From positions 1-38,111 of the forward strand of contig CADBHI010000045.1 in the NCBI GenBank assembly GCA_902794405.1: a stretch of DNA of 38,111 bases, in the 5' to 3' direction. The stretch's first letter is position 1. Every line of letters begins with the position of its first letter. This DNA is from an uncultured Prevotellaceae bacterium (GTDB lineage Bacteria > Bacteroidota > Bacteroidia > Bacteroidales > Bacteroidaceae). The position numbers were made by a program, and so were the translations under genes. Shown one piece after another: positions 31,542 to 38,111 of this stretch. Below the pieces are notes generated by a model that was not told the DNA's origin, ran no database searches, and saw nothing but the letters and a program-made list of their open reading frames with translations.

Positions 31542-33764
31542 ATGGAACTATTGCAATACAAATATCATGAGGCCTACGTCATCCAAGCCAGCAGCACGGA
31601 TATTGGGTTGTCGTGGCGGAAGTTCAAGGTGAGAGCCAAGCAACTTCCACCAGAGCGGTATTGCAATTATGTGATGGCGAGTGGCGGAACGCTGAAAGTA
31701 TATAATGCTGACAGCAAGGCTATGGATGAGGTGGCTGAGGCTGACTGGCATGAGGCCCGACCAGTTTTCTTTGAAGACCACAAGTATAACCTTACGCTGA
31801 CATTCTTTGATGCCGTGGAGGAGCCGCGCATCATCCACCCCAACAAGGAGGTGGAGGCAATGTTTAACGTGGTGCAGACAGCATCGGGGGGGTATGTCAT
31901 CAGTAGCAGTCTTGACTTCCTGAACCAGCCTGGCCATTTTGCCTTGGAGTTTGCATATAAGAATACGGCCAACGAACACCTACAGCACAAGATAGAGTTT
32001 GACGTGCTTTCGCCTAAACTCGACACAAAGCACGACCTTGACGTCATCATTCAGCAGATAAGGGCAGAATATGGTGACTTGGTGTTCCGCTATCTCACGC
32101 TGACCTTCCAACAGTTTGAGATGGGGCAGGAAGCCAACAACGAACTGATATGGCTGTCGGTGTTCAAGCAGATAGTGGACAGCTATGTGCAGGCCGTTCG
32201 CTTCATCATTCACCAGCCCCACAACAAGATGCGCCAATATGAGGAATACCGTAGAGCCGAGCGCATCAAAGGCTGGACACCCATGCTGGCAGAAAGATTC
32301 TGCAATGACCGCCTGAATGATGAAGAACAAGCGCTGAGGAATTATTATAGGACAGAGCAAACGGAAGCGACCTTGGACACAAGGGAAAACCGTTTCGTAA
32401 AATACACCTTGCTGCGCATCTCGGAACGTCTCTCATTGCTTATCAAGAAACTGGGTGAAGGTACATCAGAAAGTGAAGTCGCTAATTTGGAGGATAAGTT
32501 GAAAGAACAGGAATTGCTCCGCCGCAATTCCTTCTTTAGAGGCATTGGGCTTTTTGATGGTTTCCGTCAACAAAGCATGGTACTCCAGCAGCGCAGCGGC
32601 TACTCGCAGGTTTACCGCTATTGGATCATGCTGCAAAACGGCCTCGACCTGATTCAAGGCAATACAAGCGTAGGCGTGCAGCCTATCTGGCGACTCTATG
32701 AATTGTGGTGTTTCCTGAAGGTGAAGCAACTTGTATGCAAGGTGTTGGGAATAGATGTACACAACAAGGAGCATCTTGAAAAATATGTCCATGAGGATAC
32801 ACAGAATGCCTTCGACTTATTTAATGGAGGCTCATTGAGTGGACATATAACCTACACTAATCCGCAGAATGGTGATTTAGTAGAAGTGGGGTATCAGTAT
32901 TCTTTTGGCAGGGAGGCTGATGAATATGATATGCGTTCAGCCACCACGGAACAGAAGCCAGACATCGTGATGCACATCCACAAAAAAGGTCGTGACATCA
33001 CGCTGACCTATCTCTATGATGCCAAGTATAGTGTACGTGGCGATGATGACGCAACTTTAGGTGGCGTGCAAGATGAGCCAAAGTCTGAGACCATCAACGC
33101 GATGCACCACTACCGCGATGCCATCTATTACGGCAAGCGTGGTGAGCATTGTTTTTCGAAAGAGATTATCGGTGGTTACATTCTCTTCCCTGGACGAATG
33201 GACGAACAACGGCTATTAGAACAAATACAGAACCACTATGAGCAGTTGCCATACTTCCTGAAATCTATTGAAGAAGTGAATATAGGTGCCTATCCGTTGC
33301 TGCCAAATGAGGAAAGCGGATTGCTCTTGGAAAACCACCTTCGCAAAGTCCTCCTTGATGAAAGTATCATTGAACAACTTGAAGTGAGTGTACCGCAGAG
33401 AGGCTTATATTATACAGACACCAAGCCAAAGTCTGTTGAGTCGAGGAATGTGTTTACAGCTACTGTCAGAAAGATAGATGCTGACTATCAGATATTCTTG
33501 GAACATAAGGCTAAGAAATACGTCATGGAGACCTTGCCAAAGGTGAATATCCTTGAGGCTAAATATCTTCTGCCGATGGTTGGCGGCAATATAGATGGCT
33601 ATTATAAGATATCCAGACTTACCATAGAAGACGGTAAGATGTGTTTAAAGCTCGATGAGTTCTTTTCTTTGGGAGAAGAATGGGTTAATATATTCCAAAA
33701 TATGCGCCATGGCGAACTCATTACGATAAATATTGTATTGAAATTGTACGGACAAAGGACTTGA
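31542..33764 (+). CDS. McrC-like DUF2357 / PD-(D/E)XK nuclease (LlaJI R2-type)
   Basis: 740 residues. The N-terminal about 400 residues fit the DUF2357 family (WHEARPVFFEDHKYNLTLTF, TRENRFVKYTLLRISERLSL, YRYWIMLQNGLDLIQG, WRLYELWCFLKVKQLVCKVL). The C-terminal nuclease has the PD-(D/E)XK signature: KPDIVMHI with Asp474, then YLYDAKYSV with Asp493 and Lys495 (D-x18-DAK). Known: such proteins are the cleavage subunit that partners a McrB-like motor. The gene is more GC-rich than the methyltransferases and matches the 3' part of mcrB. It lies 6 nt after mcrB. Together they would restrict DNA lacking the modification set by methyltransferases 2 and 3 (LlaJI-like), or cut modified DNA (type IV-like). 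Confidence 0.85.
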   Translation: MELLQYKYHEAYVIQASSTDIGLSWRKFKVRAKQLPPERYCNYVMASGGTLKVYNADSKAMDEVAEADWHEARPVFFEDHKYNLTLTFFDAVEEPRIIHPNKEVEAMFNVVQTASGGYVISSSLDFLNQPGHFALEFAYKNTANEHLQHKIEFDVLSPKLDTKHDLDVIIQQIRAEYGDLVFRYLTLTFQQFEMGQEANNELIWLSVFKQIVDSYVQAVRFIIHQPHNKMRQYEEYRRAERIKGWTPMLAERFCNDRLNDEEQALRNYYRTEQTEATLDTRENRFVKYTLLRISERLSLLIKKLGEGTSESEVANLEDKLKEQELLRRNSFFRGIGLFDGFRQQSMVLQQRSGYSQVYRYWIMLQNGLDLIQGNTSVGVQPIWRLYELWCFLKVKQLVCKVLGIDVHNKEHLEKYVHEDTQNAFDLFNGGSLSGHITYTNPQNGDLVEVGYQYSFGREADEYDMRSATTEQKPDIVMHIHKKGRDITLTYLYDAKYSVRGDDDATLGGVQDEPKSETINAMHHYRDAIYYGKRGEHCFSKEIIGGYILFPGRMDEQRLLEQIQNHYEQLPYFLKSIEEVNIGAYPLLPNEESGLLLENHLRKVLLDESIIEQLEVSVPQRGLYYTDTKPKSVESRNVFTATVRKIDADYQIFLEHKAKKYVMETLPKVNILEAKYLLPMVGGNIDGYYKISRLTIEDGKMCLKLDEFFSLGEEWVNIFQNMRHGELITINIVLKLYGQRT

Positions 33765-33774
33765 GAATATCGAA

Positions 33775-34392
33775 ATGGAGAAGATGGGATACACACGAAC
33801 AAATCGTTTAACAGGGTTAGCGCCATTGGTGTTATTCCTATCTTCTTATTTGCCATTGTTTATTTTAATTGTCTTGAGACAAGCTTCTGCAAATTGTTGT
33901 TATTTATCGTGGAGTGGCATTAATGTGGAAGCGTTGTGTTGTATGGTTAAGTATTTTGGAATGTCTCTCTTTTGCATTGTATTGTCTGTCATTGGAATTA
34001 TAGGCACCATCATTGTCTTTATGAATCTACAGCATCGGGTAGAGAGTGGGCATACATATAGAATAACAGAAGTTTCAAGCATGAACGATGAGCCTTTAGC
34101 CTATATCGCAACATACATCATCCCAATATTGTTTGAGGATTATAGCAATCTGATTGATTGTGTGACGATAGTTTGCATATTCTATGTAATATATCGTCTT
34201 TATATTCGCTCTAAACTAATTTTAGTAAACCCTGTATTATGTTTGAAATATTCTATTTATAGCGTTAGATACATGGATGGCGACATTCAACGTCAAGGTG
34301 TTCTCATTTCACGTGACAATGATATCTTGGAAAATGACCAAACAAAGATGTACAATGTTGGACACCAATTGTTTTACGGATATAAAAGATAA
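33775..34392 (+). CDS. kwaA: KwaA-like membrane protein (Kiwa defence system)
   Basis: 205 residues with four hydrophobic segments: about 13-35 (LAPLVLFLSSYLPLFILIVL), 59-85 (FGMSLFCIVLSVIGIIGTII), 108-122 (AYIATYIIPILF) and 124-145 (LIDCVTIVCIFYVIYRLYI), with a soluble C-terminal tail. Size, four membrane spans and the immediate downstream DUF4868-like gene match KwaA of the Kiwa anti-phage system, in which KwaA and KwaB form a membrane-embedded complex that responds to phage attachment and injection. It starts 10 nt after the nuclease gene and ends 5 nt before the partner. Identification rests on architecture and pairing; the sequence itself is poorly conserved. Confidence 0.7.
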   Translation: MEKMGYTRTNRLTGLAPLVLFLSSYLPLFILIVLRQASANCCYLSWSGINVEALCCMVKYFGMSLFCIVLSVIGIIGTIIVFMNLQHRVESGHTYRITEVSSMNDEPLAYIATYIIPILFEDYSNLIDCVTIVCIFYVIYRLYIRSKLILVNPVLCLKYSIYSVRYMDGDIQRQGVLISRDNDILENDQTKMYNVGHQLFYGYKR

Positions 34393-34397
34393 CAGAT

Positions 34398-35399
34398 ATG
34401 ATTATTACAGAATTATTAGAAAAAATCTTGCTTACGAAGAAAGAAGATGTTAAACTCTATTTCGTAACAAGAACAATTAAGCCGGGAGTCGTAAAACGTA
34501 CCCCTGCAAAAGACAAGTATTTGTTCAAAGTGTCCCAGATGGATTGCGACGATGAGGTACGTTCATACCTATACGACGCTTCGGTTAGGCAACTTGAAAA
34601 AACCATCCAAAAGAACTATGAGATGGTTGATTATGATATTTTGACCGATGAGACAGAACACTTATTTACATATAATATTCAGAATAAAGTTTTTTCTTTT
34701 AATGATGTAGTAACTAACCAATTATTAAAAACAGCTCCTAAAATTACAAGCATAGCCAACATCACTGAGACAGAAGAAATGTGGGCATATTGCGTTGAAT
34801 TCTTCAATCTGGAAACGGAAGAACGAATCTTCACATTTCGTAAAATTCTTCCTAGCAAAGTGGGTGTTGACGAAAAGGCAAAAAGTTGGATTAGAGCCAA
34901 ATTCAGTATCCAAAGTCAACAATTATCATTGTTAAAAGAAGAAACGGTGAATCTTGATGAACAAATTGACTGTATTTATCACCAAGAAACCTTCTATGTC
35001 ATCAAGAAATCAAACTTTGAGCAAATTGTCGGTCTCCAAGAAGAATATAAAGAGAAAGCGTTTGAGGTTGCAGACAATATGATAAAGAGTGGGAATTTTA
35101 TAGGTGGTGAGAAATTAAAAGAGCTAATAGAGAAGAAACCATCTATTCATAAGAAACTTATAAAAGTGGAAAAGTTGGGTGGTTACAAGAACTTAACTCC
35201 AAAGACCCTTAATTTGATGAAAAGAGTCCTAAAGAAATATGGAGATACACTGCCGATTGTAAATGACAAACTTTCCACAGAAAGCGAAGAGAATATAGAT
35301 GCAATACTCAAAGCGTTTGGTGATTATTACAAAAAGGGAGAGATATCAGGGAAACCCTATGGAACGTTTGCAGGCAAAGAACTTCAAGCGGTTGAATAA
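34398..35399 (+). CDS. kwaB: KwaB-like DUF4868 protein (Kiwa defence system)
   Basis: 333 residues, soluble, close to the usual KwaB length of about 315. The DUF4868 pattern is visible: EKAKSWIRAKFS, then EQIDCIYHQETFYVIKKSNF, FEQIVGLQEEYKEKAFEVA, an Arg/Lys-rich KKLIKVEKLGGYKNLTP and a C-terminal helical part. KwaB is the effector/sensor partner of KwaA and is reported to bind DNA near the membrane. The gene is AT-rich with phage/defence-island style codon use, unlike the GC-richer mcrC. It follows kwaA by 5 nt. The next gene is 105 nt away, after a cluster of direct repeats. Confidence 0.75.
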   Translation: MIITELLEKILLTKKEDVKLYFVTRTIKPGVVKRTPAKDKYLFKVSQMDCDDEVRSYLYDASVRQLEKTIQKNYEMVDYDILTDETEHLFTYNIQNKVFSFNDVVTNQLLKTAPKITSIANITETEEMWAYCVEFFNLETEERIFTFRKILPSKVGVDEKAKSWIRAKFSIQSQQLSLLKEETVNLDEQIDCIYHQETFYVIKKSNFEQIVGLQEEYKEKAFEVADNMIKSGNFIGGEKLKELIEKKPSIHKKLIKVEKLGGYKNLTPKTLNLMKRVLKKYGDTLPIVNDKLSTESEENIDAILKAFGDYYKKGEISGKPYGTFAGKELQAVE

Positions 35400-35410
35400 A
35401 TATTTTGTGG

Positions 35411-35499
35411 ATTCACAAACGATTCTATCGAATTTACAAACGAATAAATCATATATGACTGGCAATAAACGTTATATGTAAAGTCGGATTAACAAACGT
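35411..35499. repeat. Three ATT-ACAAACG direct repeats before the Schlafen-like gene
   Basis: ATTCACAAACGA (35411-35422), ATTTACAAACGA (35432-35443) and ATTAACAAACGT (35488-35499) share an ATTNACAAACG core. The last one ends 5 nt before ATG 35505. Four more ATTAACAAA copies occur after the gene. Their position suggests an operator for a local regulator. Confidence 0.6.
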
Positions 35500-35504
35500 A
35501 CAAG

Positions 35505-36956
35505 ATGGAATATACAGATTTCAAAAGGATCATAGATAGCCTGTTGGTTAAGAATAAAGAAACGGAGTGGATAGAGTTCAAGGAGAACTTCCATTCCAAG
35601 GAAGAAATTGGGGAGCGGATTTCAGCCCTTTCCAATAGTGCTTTCCTTTGCAACATGCCATACGGCTATATGGTTTTCGGCATAAATGACGATACGCTAA
35701 AGGTTGTTGGGACGGACTTCTATGCAACACGGAAGAAGGTTGGTAATGAAGAACTGGAGTCATGGCTGTCAACTCGCCTTAATCCTCGTATTGACTTTGA
35801 GATTATCGATGATTTCGATTATGAGGACAAAGGGCATGTCTGCGTATTCAGGATTCCTGCAGCCACGAATCAGCCTGTTTCTTTTCTTCATGAGGAATAT
35901 GTCAGGGTTGGTTCTACAACGAGGAAGTTAAGGGACTTCCCGCAAAAGGAGGCGAAAATATGGAAGGGTGGACAGATGGCATTAGAGAAAATAGTGGTCA
36001 AGGAAAAATTGACAGCGACACAAGTGCTCTCTTTGCTGAGTGCAGAGACATATTTTGACATGATGAGACTACCTCTGCCTTCAGACACTATGGGCATCAT
36101 TGACCGTATGCTTGCAGAGAAAATCGTGATGCAGGACGAAGTTGGATATAGCATCACAGAACTCGGTGCCTTGTTGTTTGCCAAGCATTTGTCTGATTTT
36201 GACGACTTGCGGAGGAAGATGGTACGAGTCATTGTGTATAAAGGAAAGAGCAAACTTGACATAGTTCGTGAGCAGTCTTTCGATGCAGGCTATGCCATCA
36301 GTTTTTCTACGATGGTGGAATGGATTAACAGTCAATTGCCTGCCAACGAGGAGATAGGACAGGCATTGCGATCTACGGTTACTATGTATCCGGAGATTGC
36401 TGTCAGAGAGATTGTTGCCAACATGCTGGTACATCAGGATTTCAGCGAAAAGGGATTCCCGATGGTAGAAATATATACTGATCGAATAGATGTCTCTAAC
36501 CCTGGTCAACCGATTATTAGTGTTGAGAGATTTATTGATGAATATAATTCAAGGAATTCATCATTAGCAGACCTCATGCGTCGGTTGGGCATTTGCGAAG
36601 AATTAGGTAGTGGTCTTGACAAAGCTGTAGCGGCTATTGAGTTGTTCCAACTTCCACCACTTCGTTTTACAGTTCAAGAGGCCCGAACTACTGTTACCTT
36701 GTTTGCTTATCGTAAGTATGCAGACCTTGACAGACAAGAGCGTATATATGCTTGCTATCAGCATGCTTGTCTGAAGTATGTCACTAATGACAAGATGACC
36801 AACCTCACACTTAGGGAACGTCTTGGAATAGACAAACAGAACTATCCGATGGCATCACGTATTATAAAGGACACTTTGATTGCAGGAAAGATCAAGGAGG
36901 AGAAGACGGAGAACCAAAGCCGGAACAATAAAGGGTATGTGCCATTTTGGGCTTAG
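35505..36956 (+). CDS. Schlafen/AlbA_2-domain protein with HATPase_c_4 and winged helix
   Basis: 483 residues. Residues about 8-145 form an AlbA_2 (Schlafen AAA_4-like) domain: EWIEFKENFH (21-30), GYMVFGINDD and HEEYVRVGSTTRKL. A winged-helix segment follows (about 180-230, ITELGALLFAKHL). Residues about 290-400 are the GHKL-type HATPase_c_4 domain (AVREIVANMLVHQDFSEKGF, IYTDRIDVSNPGQ, LGICEELGSGLDKAV). A C-terminal winged helix (about 410-475, LRERLGIDKQNYPMASRIIK) completes it. These proteins are often labelled RecG-like helicases but have no helicase motor; they are thought to be nucleic-acid-binding regulators or defence proteins. It lies 105 nt after kwaB with repeat arrays on both sides, so autoregulation is plausible. 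Confidence 0.85.
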   Translation: MEYTDFKRIIDSLLVKNKETEWIEFKENFHSKEEIGERISALSNSAFLCNMPYGYMVFGINDDTLKVVGTDFYATRKKVGNEELESWLSTRLNPRIDFEIIDDFDYEDKGHVCVFRIPAATNQPVSFLHEEYVRVGSTTRKLRDFPQKEAKIWKGGQMALEKIVVKEKLTATQVLSLLSAETYFDMMRLPLPSDTMGIIDRMLAEKIVMQDEVGYSITELGALLFAKHLSDFDDLRRKMVRVIVYKGKSKLDIVREQSFDAGYAISFSTMVEWINSQLPANEEIGQALRSTVTMYPEIAVREIVANMLVHQDFSEKGFPMVEIYTDRIDVSNPGQPIISVERFIDEYNSRNSSLADLMRRLGICEELGSGLDKAVAAIELFQLPPLRFTVQEARTTVTLFAYRKYADLDRQERIYACYQHACLKYVTNDKMTNLTLRERLGIDKQNYPMASRIIKDTLIAGKIKEEKTENQSRNNKGYVPFWA

Positions 36957-37078
36957 GGTATGTAACTGGTATGTAACTGGAGGCTTGTTTTTATACTTAA
37001 CAGACATTGAAGTCTCCCATAAATAAGGGCATCTTGAATGTCCTCGGTATGTAACTGGTATGTAACTCACATGTAACT
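36955..37078. repeat. GGTATGTAACT tandem repeats after the Schlafen-like gene
   Basis: GGTATGTAACT occurs twice in a row at about 36958-36979 and again twice at about 37046-37067, followed by a degenerate CACATGTAACT. Between the pairs lies an inverted repeat, GACATTGAAG (37003-37012) with CTTGAATGTC (37033-37042), 9 of 10 positions matching. Confidence 0.6.
36994..37010. repeat. Right copy of the 17-nt direct repeat flanking the defence block
   Basis: TACTTAACAGACATTGA, one mismatch to 24299-24315, 12,695 bp apart and in the same orientation. It lies 37 nt after the stop of the Schlafen-like gene. Confidence 0.4.
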
Positions 37079-37101
37079 GAACGGCCGGTAGTGAACTCAG
37101 G

Positions 37102-37223
37102 ATTAACAAATGGTACAAATAAAAATCACACCCTAAATGCCGTAGAGGCTGCATGCTATGGAAATTTGACTGTTGCTGGATTAACAAACAAAAAGCAATT
37201 AACAAACCAGAATTAACAAATGA
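37102..37223. repeat. Four ATTAACAAA direct repeats upstream of a promoter
   Basis: ATTAACAAATGG (37102), ATTAACAAACAA (37180), ATTAACAAACCA (37198) and ATTAACAAATGA (37212-37223). The last two are 14 nt apart and the last ends just before the -33 TTTG of the promoter at 37226, so binding there would affect transcription. The same core precedes the Schlafen-like gene. Confidence 0.6.
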
Positions 37224-37225
37224 GA

Positions 37226-37257
37226 TTTGGTTATGTGGGAATAGTTTTGTACCTTTG
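37226..37257 (+). promoter_or_regulatory. Strong rightward promoter without a following gene
   Basis: -33 TTTG (37226-37229), 20-nt spacer, -7 TACCTTTG (37250-37257), then CACCC. It is a full consensus match. No credible coding frame follows for about 600 nt. Confidence 0.65.
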
Positions 37258-37562
37258 CACCCAAGATGAGCGTTCTTCGCAGAGCGAAGCGACCATAGGT
37301 CGAGCGCTTTGGCTTAGTGAGAAATGTGTAGGAATATGTAAGTCCTCTCGTTTCTAAAGTGTTACCCATCTCTTTCTTATTCAAAGGCAACTCACTGATA
37401 TTCAAATAGGAAATTGGAGTTCTACTATTTGGAGGTCGTACTCAATTCCACATTCTGCTATAAACTGCATCCGCTCGAGCTATGCTCGCTTGCTACCAAC
37501 GGGACGCAAGAAAGAACACCTGATGATGTGTCACCAGCCGTACTATGGCTCATCATCGGGTG

Positions 37563-37570
37563 CAAAGTTA
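37563..37570 (-). promoter_or_regulatory. Possible leftward -7 box (TAACTTTG)
   Basis: On the minus strand TAACTTTG is followed by CACCC, as at rplS. It faces the promoter at 37226, so transcripts from both would overlap in the 300-nt region between them. The -33 element is poorly spaced. Confidence 0.35.
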
Positions 37571-37844
37571 AGTGAGCAAAACACCAAATTTATTTGAGTA
37601 TTTTCGAACGTGATAACTCGAACTTGTTCGCTTGGCTCGTCCAAGAACTTCGAGACATAGTCTCAAAGGTAACCATTCTTTTTGAAAGAGCCAAATCTAT
37701 TCATCTCTTTTTTCCTCTGAGCTTGCTCATCGCTCTTGAACTGATTGTGGCATCTTTTGTGGCACTTGCCAGAAAGGTGCGTATTAGGCTACGTCCTTCT
37801 ACAGAATTTTATGTGGATTACGCTTCTATTTCGATTTGTTTTAC

Positions 37845-37852
37845 TACCTTTG
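37845..37852 (+). promoter_or_regulatory. -7 box (TACCTTTG) of the KilA-N gene
   Basis: TACCTTTG followed by CACACA, 29 nt before ATG 37882. No TTTG is found at the expected -33 distance. Confidence 0.5.
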
Positions 37853-37881
37853 CACACATAATTCATAATGGATAATATCCT

Positions 37882-38111
37882 ATGGCTAAGATAACAGTCC
37901 AGAATACAGAGATAACAGTCCTGTCGCATAATGACAAGGACTATATTTCACTAACAGACATGGCTAATGGCAAGCAAAGTGAAAGCCGTGCTGCCGATGT
38001 CATCAAAAACTGGATACGCACCAGATACACGATAGAGTTTCTTGGAACTTGGGAAATGATTCACAACCCAAATTTCAAAGTGGTCGAATTTGACCACTTT
38101 AGAATGCAGGC
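37882..38111 (+). CDS. KilA-N domain protein, N-terminal part (runs off the window)
   Basis: From ATG 37882 the frame stays open for 76 codons to the window end. The sequence KDYISLTDMANGKQSESRAA, VIKNWIRTRYTIEFLGTWE and NPNFKVVEFDHF is a clear KilA-N domain, a DNA-binding fold common in phages, prophages and defence or mobile islands of Bacteroidetes. Chromosomal homologues of this short type are frequent near restriction and toxin-antitoxin genes. The C-terminal half is not visible, so the full size and any second domain are unknown. The -7 box at 37845 suggests it has its own promoter. Confidence 0.85.
   Translation, partial: MAKITVQNTEITVLSHNDKDYISLTDMANGKQSESRAADVIKNWIRTRYTIEFLGTWEMIHNPNFKVVEFDHFRMQ

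Larger units (their letters stand above)
37258..37881. other. Non-coding stretch between convergent promoters and before the KilA-N gene
   Basis: It holds a possible leftward promoter at 37563-37570 and a hairpin built from GATGATG (37522-37528) and CATCATC (37551-37557) with an inner AGCC/GGCT pair. It also holds the diverged dispersed repeat at 37617-37648 and a possible -7 box for the next gene. The sequence around 37559-37610 resembles that upstream of rplS (GGTGCAAAG, AGTGAGCAAAA, CCAAAT, CGAACG), so it may be a common promoter-bearing repeat. A 93-codon frame from TTG 37594 is not credible: it starts in this repeat and has no family signal. Confidence 0.4.

Noticed and set aside
29835-33764. 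Plain type IV McrBC system that cuts modified DNA
   Set aside because: Two co-encoded, tightly coupled m5C methyltransferases make a LlaJI-like protect-and-restrict role more likely, though this is not proven by sequence.
35505-36956. RecG-like DNA helicase
   Set aside because: No Walker A/B or helicase motifs are present; the resemblance is limited to the AlbA_2 and HATPase_c_4 domains that are often mislabelled this way.
37594-37875. 93-codon rightward frame before the KilA-N gene
   Set aside because: It starts at TTG inside a dispersed repeat and runs over the KilA-N -7 box; no family resemblance.

Overview
The window looks like chromosome from a Prevotella/Segatella-type member of the Bacteroidales. 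The evidence is the recurring sigma-ABfr promoter (TTTG, about 20 nt, TAnnTTTG), secreted proteins with type IX secretion (T9SS) C-terminal sorting tails, weak ribosome binding sites, and a Bacteroidetes-style mobA and integrase remnant. The work is by eye only; no database search was run, so family names rest on visible motifs.

Left part (1-20277). After the 3' end of a class II fructose-bisphosphate aldolase and its terminator comes one rightward operon of six large exported proteins: a 1563-aa repeat Ig-like T9SS cargo, an approximately 571-aa probable outer-membrane beta-barrel, an approximately 2620-aa giant secreted protein, a 776-aa fibronectin-type-III protein and two lipoproteins. 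It ends at a strong hairpin. It looks like a coherent cell-surface machine of unknown function.

Middle (20278-24298). This is disturbed ground. It holds a MITE-like palindrome cluster, a 77-aa unknown gene, rplS (ribosomal protein L19) with an apparent 34-nt frameshifting deletion, an alginate-lyase-type T9SS enzyme that seems to have a frameshift plus a large internal deletion, dispersed short repeats, and the fused remains of a mobilizable element (integrase N-terminus joined to a MobA N-terminus).

Right part (24299-38111). This is a dense, fully rightward defence island: an HTH regulator, a m5C methyltransferase and a MORC/HSP90-type GHKL ATPase; then two further m5C methyltransferases, a McrB-like AAA+ protein and a McrC-like DUF2357/PD-(D/E)XK nuclease (LlaJI/BsuMI-like restriction architecture); then a two-gene Kiwa-like pair (KwaA membrane protein and KwaB DUF4868 protein); then a Schlafen/AlbA_2 plus HATPase protein with direct repeats on both sides. 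Many junctions are 4-nt ATGA overlaps or gaps of 1-10 nt, which suggests co-transcription. A 17-nt direct repeat with one mismatch flanks the block. The window ends inside a KilA-N domain gene.

The most interesting points are the unusual grouping of three m5C methyltransferases with a MORC ATPase and a McrBC-type restriction pair, and a base-composition step inside the mcrB-like gene at the boundary between its N-terminal and AAA+ domains. That step suggests exchange of the specificity part as a cassette.
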